Shown here: positions 1 to 6,169 of the stretch, piece after piece
Position numbering within the stretch: the first letter of the stretch is position 1
Layout: each line of letters starts with the position of its first letter
NCBI GenBank assembly: GCA_002304735.1
Contig: DBIU01000063.1
Coordinates: 1 to 8,731, forward strand
DNA length: 8,731 nucleotides
Reading direction: 5' to 3'
Source of the DNA: Ruminococcaceae bacterium UBA794
GTDB lineage: Bacteria > Bacillota > Clostridia > Oscillospirales > Ruminococcaceae
Program-made: the position numbers and the translations under genes
Notes under the pieces: generated by a model
Databases searched by the model: none
What the model saw: only the letters and a program-made list of their open reading frames with translations
What the model was told of the DNA's origin: nothing

Positions 1-2
1 CG

Positions 3-344
3 GGAGTGCATTTCGCATACGAACTTGATGTAACCTGCGCGGATATGCGTTCGTCAAGCTATGAGGCGGCGCTTACAAGATTTGAGGCTCGTATCGGTTC
101 GGCACAATTATCCGATGCTGTGCGCGGTTTGGTTTCCGTTATCCGAGGCGATGATAGTGCGGTTTATTTCAAAATGCTGGCGCACGATTTCAAACTCATA
201 GAACTGCAAAGGCTCAAGGCGAAAGCAGCGAAGATACCGCCTAAGATCAGGATATTCTCATTCGGAATGCTGATGTTATTTCTCTTGACCTATTTGGTGG
301 TTATGGGAATGCAGCTCCTTGATTCGCTGAGTTCAATGGCATAA
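3..344 (+). CDS. TadC-like type II secretion system F family protein, C-terminal part (5' truncated by window)
   Basis: This is the tail of a polytopic inner-membrane protein of the T2SS-F/TadC family, which forms the membrane platform on which a CpaF/TadA-type ATPase drives pilus or pseudopilus assembly. The frame is open to the window edge, so the first GTG (base 6) is an internal Val codon and not a start. The visible part has a soluble helical segment with the stretch LDVTCADMRSSSYEAALTRF, followed by RGDDSAVYF and MLAHDFK. It ends with one strongly hydrophobic helix (about the last 30 residues, FSFGMLMLFLLTYLVVMGMQ), the usual end of the family. Stop TAA is at 342-344, and DUF4320 follows 13 bases later behind a good ribosome site, which suggests one operon. 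The family is recognised from memory of homologues in Firmicutes conjugative elements; the exact subtype (TadB or TadC) is inferred from its position before DUF4320. Confidence 0.75.
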   Translation, partial: GVHFAYELDVTCADMRSSSYEAALTRFEARIGSAQLSDAVRGLVSVIRGDDSAVYFKMLAHDFKLIELQRLKAKAAKIPPKIRIFSFGMLMLFLLTYLVVMGMQLLDSLSSMA

Positions 345-357
345 CGGGAGGTGGAAT

Positions 358-750
358 ATGAGAAAATTATTACGCTCCAAACGCGGTGAGGGTTACTTCG
401 ATATTGTCATCGTTGTGCTTGTCGTGGTCATGGTAATTGCGCTTATTATGGCGGTTGCTCCCGTTGTGTCTGCGAAAATTCAGCTTGACAATTATGCCGA
501 TGAGCTTGTGAGAGAGGCTGAAATATCCGGTCGGATCGGCTCTGAAACCACCGCGAGAGCGCGAGTCCTTACGGAAAAGACAGGCATTGCTCCCAGGATC
601 GAATGGTCACGGACGGGAAAGGTGCAGCTCAATCAGGAATTCACGGTGACTTGCACTTATAAAATGGACATCGGCTTCGGCGAGTTCGGGAGTTTCCCTG
701 TAACACTTACGACGAAAGCAAGCGGGAAAAGTGAGGTCTACTGGAAATGA
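358..750 (+). CDS. DUF4320 family protein (TadE-like, single N-terminal membrane helix)
   Basis: The 130-residue protein starts with a basic stretch (MRKLLRSKRGEGYFD), then one membrane helix at about residues 16-38, then a periplasmic/extracellular domain rich in beta strands. The conserved-looking run LDNYADELVREAEISGRIG, the SRTGKVQLNQEFTVT segment and the C-terminal KSEVYWK match DUF4320 proteins of Clostridia conjugative elements as I recall them. The role is unproven; the topology and its place next to a TadC-like gene suggest a minor pseudopilin or TadE-like pilus component. The N-terminus RG/EGYFD loosely resembles a type IV prepilin cleavage site, with Asp rather than Glu at +5. The start ATG is set by a strong ribosome site, GGGAGGTGG at 346-354. 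The stop codon overlaps the next start (ATGA), implying translational coupling. Confidence 0.82.
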   Translation: MRKLLRSKRGEGYFDIVIVVLVVVMVIALIMAVAPVVSAKIQLDNYADELVREAEISGRIGSETTARARVLTEKTGIAPRIEWSRTGKVQLNQEFTVTCTYKMDIGFGEFGSFPVTLTTKASGKSEVYWK

Positions 751-1295
751 TTAAAAAAATTACCAAGTTACTTCGCTCCCGAAAAGCGTATTCTTCTGCG
801 CCTTTAGCGGTTGTAATAGCACTCGCGGGAATGATGTTCTTTGTGGCGCTTTGGCAGATCATTCGACTGATCACAATTTCGGCGGGAGTCAAGGACGCGG
901 TTCAGTCGGCAGTGATCGCGACCTCGGTCGGAAATTACAGCAACGTTTATGACGGAGTGCGCGAGGGCTATTCGGGCGGGTATCGGTATTCGGGAAATTC
1001 ATGGAGAACGGCGGTATCCGCGGGCGATGTTTACGGGCGGTTAGATCAGCTGCTCGGTCTGCATAGCAGCGGCGGAAAGCATATAAAATCCAATTCGGAC
1101 GGTGTGGAATACAGCGTTTACGGACTTTCGGTTGACGTAGAAAATACGGAATTTGCGCCGAATTCCAATACAATAAAACAGTTCTCCGCGACCTCGTATA
1201 TAACCTTGGAAGTTCCGCTGTCGTTCTGCGGTGATGTGCTTCCGCCGATGAAAATACGGCTCTGCGTGAAGTCCAAATATACGCCGAAATTCTGA
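747..1295 (+). CDS. Conserved membrane-anchored protein of the Tad-like segment, function unknown
   Basis: The 182-residue protein has a short basic N-terminus (MIKKITKLLRSRK), one membrane helix at about residues 17-45, and an extracytoplasmic domain with Gly/Tyr/Ser-rich stretches (for example GVREGYSGGYRYSG). I have seen similar proteins, always unnamed, directly after DUF4320 genes in Firmicutes conjugative elements. The helix-plus-exported-domain layout is that of TadE/TadF minor pilins, and I infer a pilus- or pseudopilus-related role. Its ATG at 747 overlaps the DUF4320 stop by 4 bases and has no good ribosome site of its own, so translation is probably coupled to the upstream gene. 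The C-terminus (LPPMKIRLCVKSKYTPKF) is short and basic. No catalytic motif is visible. It is the last gene before a gap of about 130 bases. Confidence 0.7.
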   Translation: MIKKITKLLRSRKAYSSAPLAVVIALAGMMFFVALWQIIRLITISAGVKDAVQSAVIATSVGNYSNVYDGVREGYSGGYRYSGNSWRTAVSAGDVYGRLDQLLGLHSSGGKHIKSNSDGVEYSVYGLSVDVENTEFAPNSNTIKQFSATSYITLEVPLSFCGDVLPPMKIRLCVKSKYTPKF

Positions 1296-1354
1296 TACAT
1301 TTTCACAGGAAAAAGAAAAAGTTTTGTTGTTTATATAGAATCCACAAAAAACGC

Positions 1355-1383
1355 TGGATTTGGTAAAACAGATGTGGTAAAAT
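1355..1383 (+). promoter_or_regulatory. Candidate extended -10 promoter before the DUF6550 gene
   Basis: In the AT-rich gap between 1295 and 1427 there is TAAAAT (1378-1383) preceded by TGTGG, a fit to the TRTGn extended -10 element. The matching -35 position holds TGGATT (1355-1360), 17 bases away and only 3 of 6 to consensus. A start near 1390 would leave a leader of about 37 bases. The octamer TGGTAAAA occurs twice here (1361-1368 and 1375-1382), each followed by CAGAT. It could be a weak internal promoter, but the genes could equally be served by read-through. Confidence 0.35.
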
Positions 1384-1426
1384 GCAGATAACAACAAAGC
1401 ACCGATATGAAAGGACAGGTGATTTT

Positions 1427-2023
1427 ATGACAATGAAAACAAAAAGAGGGCTTGTAATAGGGGGCGGAACGGTATTATGCGCGGCGCTCGCAATACTTAT
1501 AGCAGCGCGGTTCGCACCCGAACCCGAGGCAGTTGCGCCAAGCACGCCCGAGGTAAGCTCCGTTCCCGCTGTAAGCGTGGAAATATCTACTTCAAAGCGT
1601 GAAGAAACCAAGCCGATTGAGATAGAAAAGCCTGCGGAAAGCAATGGGACTGAACAGGATAACAAGCCCGCCGAAATCAATCCCGATAAGGAAAGCGAAA
1701 ACTTCATTGAGGACGGCGGCATCGAGATCGAGCAGAACTTCCCCGAACCCGAAAAGGATAACGAGCCGCCCGCTCCTCCCGTGATCGAGGACGAGGAAAT
1801 GCTCACCAACCCCGAGCAGGAACCTGTCTACGAATCCGAACAGGTCAATCCGCAGCAGACACCCCCCGAAACTCCCTCGGATACGCCTAAACACGGCGAT
1901 AAAAAAGACGGCATGATTTACATTAACGGCTTCGGGTGGATAAAGGACGAGGGCGGCGGTGGAATCGGATATACCGACAACGAAATGTATCAGAACGGAA
2001 ACAAAATAGGCTACTTTGGATAA
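1427..2023 (+). CDS. DUF6550 family protein, membrane-anchored Pro/Glu-rich
   Basis: The 198-residue protein has an N-terminal membrane helix at about residues 7-29 (RGLVIGGGTVLCAALAILIA). A long low-complexity extracytoplasmic stalk rich in Pro, Glu, Ser and Asn follows to about residue 155. The C-terminal tail has the motif IYINGFGWIKDEGGGG, and this architecture and tail fit DUF6550 as I know it from Clostridia conjugative elements. The Cys in the helix is not in a proper lipobox, so I favour a simple membrane anchor. The function is unknown; an extended spacer crossing the cell wall is a reasonable inference. The start at 1427 is chosen because AGGTGA (1417-1422) lies just upstream; ATG 1433 is a second possibility, and ATG 1382 lacks a ribosome site and would add a polar tail before the helix. 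A strong terminator hairpin follows the stop by 7 bases. Confidence 0.78.
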   Translation: MTMKTKRGLVIGGGTVLCAALAILIAARFAPEPEAVAPSTPEVSSVPAVSVEISTSKREETKPIEIEKPAESNGTEQDNKPAEINPDKESENFIEDGGIEIEQNFPEPEKDNEPPAPPVIEDEEMLTNPEQEPVYESEQVNPQQTPPETPSDTPKHGDKKDGMIYINGFGWIKDEGGGGIGYTDNEMYQNGNKIGYFG

Positions 2024-2030
2024 ACCATAA

Positions 2031-2065
2031 AAGCGCTAAGCGAAAGGCTTAGCGCTTAATTTTTT
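2031..2065 (+). terminator. Rho-independent terminator inside the operon, abutting the next ribosome site
   Basis: A perfect 11-bp stem (2031-2041 with 2047-2057, AAGCGCTAAGC paired with GCTTAGCGCTT) encloses the loop GAAAG and is followed by AA and six T (2060-2065). The GGAGG ribosome site of the next gene begins at the very next base (2066), and no promoter fits between them. The next gene must therefore be expressed by read-through, antitermination or incomplete termination. Confidence 0.85.
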
Positions 2066-2075
2066 GGAGGCGCGA

Positions 2076-3785
2076 ATGAAAAAAATAATTAAAATAATTG
2101 CCGCCGTTATGGTGGCAATTTTCTGTTTGCAGACCGTTGCGTTTGCGGACAGCGGCGGCGATCCCAATATTGATAACGGTGGCGGCGGTCTGAAAGACGG
2201 CAGCTCCGAAAATTTCTGGAATCCGGGCAATGACGGAGTTCGTGTAACGGTGGTTGATTCTGAAACGGGTACAGTAAAATCTGCTTCAATCGACTACACA
2301 AATATAAATGCTTCAGATATTGCACTTCATTTCGGAAAAGTGAGTAAAGCGGACTATGTAGGGGGAACGGGAATTTCTGCAACGAATTCCTCTTACACTT
2401 TTATAAATCCTACAGAGCCGCTGCCGACAATTATAAGCGATGGTTCGGGAGCGAGTATAGAGGAAATTCGTAGTTACTTTACCGACGAACAAGTTGTAAA
2501 GCGTATTGCGGCGCATACGAACATTAAATATGATGTTCTCACAAATGGTTATTACAAGTTAATGCTCGAGCCGATCATGTACATCACCTACAACGGCATC
2601 AGGACTGCAATGACGGCTACTGAGGCGGCGCTCTACAATATGCAGACAGGCGGCGATCTTATCAATAAAATGGGTCCTCTTTCGCATAAAAATCTGCCGC
2701 TGGCGATGTTTCTCGAAAAGGACGATCTCGGCTATACGGCATGGAACGGTTCGAGGGATTCGTACATGACCGACAGCGATATAATCAATTATCTCGGCGT
2801 GGGTATTGTTTCTTTTAAGGAAAAAGAGGAAGAAGTCGAGGTAGCGGCGAGTGATTACGAATACCGCGTTGACACCAATGTATATACGAGCGTTACCGTA
2901 ACGGGCGGTAAGCATACTCCCGACAACCCCGTCACAGTGCGGTTTTACATCAAGAATAAGGTGTATACCGTGAGCAATATTGTGTACCCCGACGGCGGTT
3001 CGCAGCTTGTGTGGTGCAAATGGCATACGCCGAACACCGAGCAGACGGTAAATATCAAGGTCACGGTATCGGGCGGCGCTTCGGCAAGCAAAACCAATAT
3101 AACCGCAAATATTGTGGACTTGAATAAGAACCCTCCGCCCGATCCGACAGCCGATGACCGAAACGACAGTTTCCGTTCTGTTTCCGCTCCGAGCAAACCG
3201 CAGAGAACAGCGTCCTCGTGGAGCGTGTGGAGTTGTTACTGGAAAGCAAAATGGGTGTGGCATTCGAATTTGCGTTGGGTAGGTTCGGCGAAAAACGGGC
3301 ATTGGGTAGACTACGGACGCTGGGTAGACGAGGGCGAGTGGAAATTCCGGAGCAGCTCTTACAGCGTTTCACTCAGCGCAAATATGCGGATCACCTGCGA
3401 TGAAAAGAACCCGACCGCTAACGGAAGAACCATGAAATCCGGCTACGGGATCAACGAAAAGGTGACCGGATCGGTTTCGGGTAACGGCGAGCATACAGCT
3501 TTGCAGAACGCTGTGACCTATTTTCCCGAATTTTATTACAAAACATATTGGAGATTGCTCGAAAGCACTTCAACAAATGTTTTGGAATTCCGAAAAAATA
3601 AATACAGCACCTATAATAACCGGACGCACTTCACGCCCGTGTGGTATCCCGACGGGAATTATAAGGTTTATACATGGGCAATGGACTGCTGGACTCCCGC
3701 GGGAATGCTTTCCGCAAACTTGACTGACAGCCTTACAATTAAGGGCAACGTATTCGACGATTGGCACATAGCTCCGTCGCGCTGA
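2076..3785 (+). CDS. Large secreted conserved protein of the conjugation module, Trp-rich, function unknown
   Basis: The 569-residue protein begins with a clear signal peptide (MKKIIKIIAAVMVAIFCLQT, cleavage likely after AFA at residue 24), then an Asp/Gly-rich linker (DNGGGGLKDG). Residues about 258-350 alternate hydrophobic residues in a way that suggests an Ig-like beta sandwich (inference). A Pro-rich linker NPPPDPTADDRND follows. Residues 382-422 hold nine tryptophans, including the tandem units WVDYGRW and WVDEGEW. The C-terminal part includes MKSGYGIN, the run TYFPEFYYKTYWRLLE, and ends WDDWHIAPSR. No C-terminal membrane anchor or sortase motif is visible. I recall unnamed homologues in the same position (between DUF6550 and DUF3852) in Firmicutes elements. 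It is probably an exported surface or wall-interacting component of the transfer apparatus. The start is ATG 2076 with GGAGG at 2066-2070; the in-frame TTG at 2064 lies upstream of that site and is rejected. Confidence 0.75.
   Translation: MKKIIKIIAAVMVAIFCLQTVAFADSGGDPNIDNGGGGLKDGSSENFWNPGNDGVRVTVVDSETGTVKSASIDYTNINASDIALHFGKVSKADYVGGTGISATNSSYTFINPTEPLPTIISDGSGASIEEIRSYFTDEQVVKRIAAHTNIKYDVLTNGYYKLMLEPIMYITYNGIRTAMTATEAALYNMQTGGDLINKMGPLSHKNLPLAMFLEKDDLGYTAWNGSRDSYMTDSDIINYLGVGIVSFKEKEEEVEVAASDYEYRVDTNVYTSVTVTGGKHTPDNPVTVRFYIKNKVYTVSNIVYPDGGSQLVWCKWHTPNTEQTVNIKVTVSGGASASKTNITANIVDLNKNPPPDPTADDRNDSFRSVSAPSKPQRTASSWSVWSCYWKAKWVWHSNLRWVGSAKNGHWVDYGRWVDEGEWKFRSSSYSVSLSANMRITCDEKNPTANGRTMKSGYGINEKVTGSVSGNGEHTALQNAVTYFPEFYYKTYWRLLESTSTNVLEFRKNKYSTYNNRTHFTPVWYPDGNYKVYTWAMDCWTPAGMLSANLTDSLTIKGNVFDDWHIAPSR
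3303..3338 (+). repeat. Tandem 18-bp coding repeat (WVDxGx units)
   Basis: Two adjacent 18-base units (3303-3320 and 3321-3338) both begin TGGGTAGAC and agree at 12 of 18 positions. They encode WVDYGR and WVDEGE, with a third Trp following at 3339. A further TGGGTAG occurs at 3276. The copies lie in the Trp-rich strip of the secreted protein and look like a short internal duplication kept at protein level. Confidence 0.6.
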
Positions 3786-3796
3786 GAAAGGAATTG

Positions 3797-4144
3797 ATGA
3801 TTATGAAAAAGAAAACAATCAAGATTATTACCGTAACGATGATTATGATCATCGCAATGACCGCAATGTCCGTCTGCGCGTTCGCGGACGGCGGCAACGT
3901 TGCGGGAGCGATCGAGGGCACCTGGAAGTCCGCCTCGGGACAGATCAAAACCGTTGTGAATAACGTCGTGTTCCCGATTATCGACCTTATTTTAGCGGTA
4001 TTTTTCTTTGCTAAATTGGGTTGTTCGTATTTCGACTATCGAAAGAGCGGACACTTCGAATGGGCGGCTCCCGCGATTTTATTCGCTTGTCTGGTGTTCA
4101 CGCTGACCGCGCCGACCTATGTCTGGACGATAATCAATGTCTGA
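3797..4144 (+). CDS. DUF3852 family small membrane protein (VirB2-like topology)
   Basis: The 115-residue protein has a signal peptide ending in CAFA before DGGNVAG, then an amphipathic stretch (GTWKSASGQIKTVVNN), a membrane helix (VVFPIIDLILAVFFFAKLG), a short polar loop (SYFDYRKSGHFEW) and a second helix (APAILFACLVFTLTAPTYVW). This fits DUF3852 as I know it from Clostridia conjugative elements. Signal peptide plus two helices with a short cytoplasmic loop is the plan of VirB2/TrbC pilins, so a pilin- or channel-lining role beside the VirB6-like protein is a plausible inference, not shown. The gene lies 11 bases after the secreted-protein gene. AAAGGA (3787-3792) is 4 bases from ATG 3797 and 10 from ATG 3803; both starts are possible and differ by two residues. 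The leader resembles that of the upstream gene (FADGG versus FADSGG). Confidence 0.8.
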   Translation: MIMKKKTIKIITVTMIMIIAMTAMSVCAFADGGNVAGAIEGTWKSASGQIKTVVNNVVFPIIDLILAVFFFAKLGCSYFDYRKSGHFEWAAPAILFACLVFTLTAPTYVWTIINV

Positions 4145-4170
4145 TTTGTGAAAACGGGCGCTGTCGTTTC

Positions 4171-4180
4171 GGGAGGTGAT
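4171..4180 (+). promoter_or_regulatory. Very strong Shine-Dalgarno site with no ATG at the right distance
   Basis: GGGAGGTGAT is nearly a full complement to the 16S rRNA tail, yet no ATG, GTG or in-frame TTG lies 5-10 bases downstream. The in-frame codon at that distance is ATT (4184). A TTG at 4180 opens a five-codon leader (MYLLL) whose TGA overlaps ATG 4197. That ATG opens another six-codon frame (MLARIW) whose TGA overlaps GTG 4214 of the VirB6-like gene. Confidence 0.6.
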
Positions 4181-4222
4181 TGTATTTATTACTTTGATGT
4201 TGGCGCGGATTTGGTGAGCAAA

Positions 4223-5041
4223 ATGTTCGACTACATCACAGACTGGATTTATCAGCAGGTTGTCAAAATGCTGGGCGAATTTTTTACCGCTATGAACGCG
4301 TTGGGCGTGGATTTGTTCGGGCTGCCCTGGGTCAGGCAAATCGTGCAGCTTTTCAGCAATCTGGGCTGGGCGCTTTTTGTCGTGGGAATAGTTGTGGCGC
4401 TGTTTGAATTTGCCATTGAATCGCAGAATGGGCGCGGCGACGCAAAGGCACTTGCGCTGAATATAATCAAGGGATTTTTCGCGGTGAATTTGTTCTGCAA
4501 TGTTCCAGTGCAGCTTTACGGACTTGCGGTAAAACTGCAGTTTGGAATGAGCGACGATATGACAAGCCTTATTTTCCCCGAGGGCAGCACTCTCGCGGAA
4601 TCCTGCCTAAAAGTCGTTGAAAGCCTGATGTTCGGTCCGCTTTTGTCGATACTCATAATAATTATGATGGGTTACACGATTATAAAGGTGTTCTTCGCAA
4701 GCATCAAACGCGGCGGAATTCTACTGATACAAATTGCGGTAGGTTCACTCTATATGTTTTCTGTACCGCGCGGCTTCACGGACGGTTTCATCATGTGGAT
4801 AAAGCAGGTTATTGCAACCTGTCTGACGGCGTTTTTGCAGTCGGTTATGCTTGTCTGCGGGCTTATTTTGTTTAAGGATTACTGGCTGCTCGGACTTGGC
4901 GTAATTCTTGCGGCGGGAGAAATTCCGAGGATTGCAGGAATGTTCGGCTTGGAAACATCAATTCGTCCGAATATAAACGGTGTTATAAACACGGCGCAGT
5001 CGGCGGTGCATTTGGCGCGAATGGTTACGCACAAGGCGTGA
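4223..5041 (+). CDS. TrbL/VirB6-like conjugal transfer membrane protein
   Basis: This polytopic protein, about 272 residues from ATG 4223, matches the TrbL/VirB6-like proteins of Firmicutes elements. These form part of the inner-membrane pore of the type IV secretion channel. An amphipathic N-terminus (MFDYITDWIYQQVVKMLGEF) precedes at least five hydrophobic segments: ALFVVGIVVALFEFAI, IIKGFFAVNLFCNVPVQLYG, LLSILIIIMMGYTIIKVFFA, GGILLIQIAVGSLYMFSVP, and a long one from VIATCLTAFLQ to VILAAG. The stretch IKRGGILLIQIAVGSLYMFS followed by VPRG is the most family-typical part. Genes for DUF3852 and PrgI flank it, as expected. The start is unsettled: the frame is open from GTG 4148, a very strong ribosome site lies at 4171-4180, and GTG 4214 and ATG 4223 are in frame. 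ATG 4223 has a weak GGTGA just upstream and gives the N-terminus I would expect for the family. Confidence 0.8.
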   Translation: MFDYITDWIYQQVVKMLGEFFTAMNALGVDLFGLPWVRQIVQLFSNLGWALFVVGIVVALFEFAIESQNGRGDAKALALNIIKGFFAVNLFCNVPVQLYGLAVKLQFGMSDDMTSLIFPEGSTLAESCLKVVESLMFGPLLSILIIIMMGYTIIKVFFASIKRGGILLIQIAVGSLYMFSVPRGFTDGFIMWIKQVIATCLTAFLQSVMLVCGLILFKDYWLLGLGVILAAGEIPRIAGMFGLETSIRPNINGVINTAQSAVHLARMVTHKA

Positions 5042-5052
5042 AAGGAGAAAAA

Positions 5053-5310
5053 ATGTATATTTATCCGGAGAACCTCAAAGCCGCGCCGACGCTGTTTTTG
5101 TGGCGATTAAAAGACCTCGCGGTAATCGGCATAGGCGCGCTGATTTCGGTGCTTGCGCTGTCGCAGATTGGGCTTACAATCCCGATTGTAATTACGCTTG
5201 CATACGCGTTTCTCGCTATCCGTTTCGAGGACACCAGCATTCTGGATTTCCTCAAATATGCCGTGAGATATTTCTTTGTGGAACAGCAGGAATTTCGGTG
5301 GCGTTTATGA
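5053..5310 (+). CDS. PrgI family type IV secretion protein
   Basis: The 85-residue protein has the PrgI layout: a polar N-terminus (MYIYPENLKAAPTLFLWRLKD), two closely spaced membrane helices at about residues 22-40 and 44-60, and a short polar C-terminus ending FFVEQQEFRWRL. PrgI is a small inner-membrane component of Gram-positive conjugation systems, normally encoded next to a VirB4/TraC-type ATPase, where it is thought to fill a VirB3-like role. The start ATG 5053 follows AAAGGAG (5041-5047) by 5 bases; the GTG at 5038 lies upstream of that site and is rejected. The gene is 11 bases after the VirB6-like stop. What normally follows PrgI is displaced downstream here by the Fic cassette. Confidence 0.85.
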   Translation: MYIYPENLKAAPTLFLWRLKDLAVIGIGALISVLALSQIGLTIPIVITLAYAFLAIRFEDTSILDFLKYAVRYFFVEQQEFRWRL

Positions 5311-5327
5311 AAAACTTCAAAATCCAC

Positions 5328-5356
5328 TTGATATTTTTCGTAAGATATTGTATAAT
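5328..5356 (+). promoter_or_regulatory. Near-consensus sigma-A promoter of the Fic gene
   Basis: TTGATA (5328-5333) and TATAAT (5351-5356) are separated by exactly 17 bases, an 11 of 12 match to what strong housekeeping promoters use, apart from the minor -35 difference from TTGACA. It sits just after the PrgI stop and directly before the Fic gene. Transcription would begin near 5363, leaving a leader of only about 14 bases that still contains the ribosome site. GTAT-A-ATAC (5350-5358) overlaps the -10 as a small palindrome. Confidence 0.85.
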
Positions 5357-5376
5357 ACAGGAAAGGGGGCGATAAA

Positions 5377-6165
5377 ATGGAATTTTCCTTCATCAGAGAT
5401 TTGATGAATCAACTTAACGCCAGAAACATTCCAAAGAGCGTTTTGGAGAACTTTGAGCTGACATTCGATATAGAGTACGCGCATCATTCGACAGCGATGG
5501 AGGGTAACACGCTGACTCTTGTTGAAACCAAAGCGATAATTGAGGACGGAATATCTGTAGGTGGAAAAAAACTTCGTGAAATTTATGAGGTTGCAAACCA
5601 CAACAAGGCGTTTAATTACGCGAAGGAAAAAATTGCTGAAGGTCACCCTTTGGACGAGAATCTGGTTAAGGATTTTCATGAAATGCTTATGGAAAACATT
5701 ATTCAGGGCGGGATTTATCGAAATCACGATGTTTCGATAACGGGAGCTTCTCATTCTCCACCGCCGCCGAATGAGATGTATTCACAAATTAAGTATTTTT
5801 ATTACGAACTCCAAAACAGAGTTAACGTTGATCCAATTGAACTTGCTGCATGGACTCACGCAGAATTTGTGCGCATTCACCCGTTCCCTGACGGCAACGG
5901 CAGGACTTCTCGGCTGATTATGAATTATCAACTTATGAGCGCCGGACTTTTGCCTATCAATATCCGAACCGAAAATAGAATTCAATATTACGACGCTCTT
6001 GACAAATACGCTTCCGAGCGTGATTTGCAGCCATTTGCAGAGCTTGTCGCGGATATCGAGGAAGCACGGATACGGCACTATTTAACCATTGAATTTGAGC
6101 AAAACGGAAGCTGTATGCAGGGGGAGGAAATCTCTAAACCTCAGTTTGGACAGCTTAAATTGTAA
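5377..6165 (+). CDS. fic: Fic-domain protein (probable AMP transferase, self-inhibited class II)
   Basis: The 262-residue protein carries a complete Fic active site, HPFPDGNGRTSR at residues 168-179, including the catalytic His168 and the phosphate-binding GNGR. The flap region at about 111-133 (GGIYRNHDVSITGASHSPPP) is typical. Near the N-terminus S38-TAM-E42-G43 fits the (S/T)xxxE(G/N) inhibitory-helix motif, whose Glu blocks productive ATP binding, so this is a class II Fic with its inhibitor in the same chain. Such enzymes usually transfer AMP to a hydroxyl of a target protein; the target here cannot be read from sequence. It has its own strong promoter, a good ribosome site (AAAGGGGG, 7 bases from ATG) and its own terminator, all within the conjugation operon. 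It also looks more AT-rich than its neighbours. That marks it as cargo; roles in element maintenance, host modulation or defence are all guesses. Confidence 0.9.
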   Translation: MEFSFIRDLMNQLNARNIPKSVLENFELTFDIEYAHHSTAMEGNTLTLVETKAIIEDGISVGGKKLREIYEVANHNKAFNYAKEKIAEGHPLDENLVKDFHEMLMENIIQGGIYRNHDVSITGASHSPPPPNEMYSQIKYFYYELQNRVNVDPIELAAWTHAEFVRIHPFPDGNGRTSRLIMNYQLMSAGLLPINIRTENRIQYYDALDKYASERDLQPFAELVADIEEARIRHYLTIEFEQNGSCMQGEEISKPQFGQLKL

Positions 6166-6169
6166 TACT

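Noticed and set aside
6..8. GTG as start of the first gene
   Set aside because: The frame is open to the window edge and the family has a longer N-terminal part, so this is an internal codon.
1332..1340. TATATAGAA as a -10 element in the gap before DUF6550
   Set aside because: No acceptable -35 hexamer occurs 16-18 bases upstream.
1303..1809. Minus-strand Ser/Gly-rich open frame of 168 codons
   Set aside because: Low-complexity antisense of the Pro/Glu-rich DUF6550 stalk, without a supporting ribosome site or motif.
2559..3302. Long minus-strand open frame of 247 codons
   Set aside because: It lies fully inside the secreted-protein gene, has no ribosome site or recognisable domain, and its His/Arg/Cys-rich composition is what antisense translation of this gene yields.
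5038..5040. GTG as start of PrgI
   Set aside because: It precedes the AAAGGAG ribosome site; ATG 5053 is correctly spaced after it.
5100..5375. Plus-strand open frame overlapping PrgI and the Fic promoter
   Set aside because: It is out of frame with PrgI, has no ribosome site, and runs through the promoter into the Fic ribosome site.
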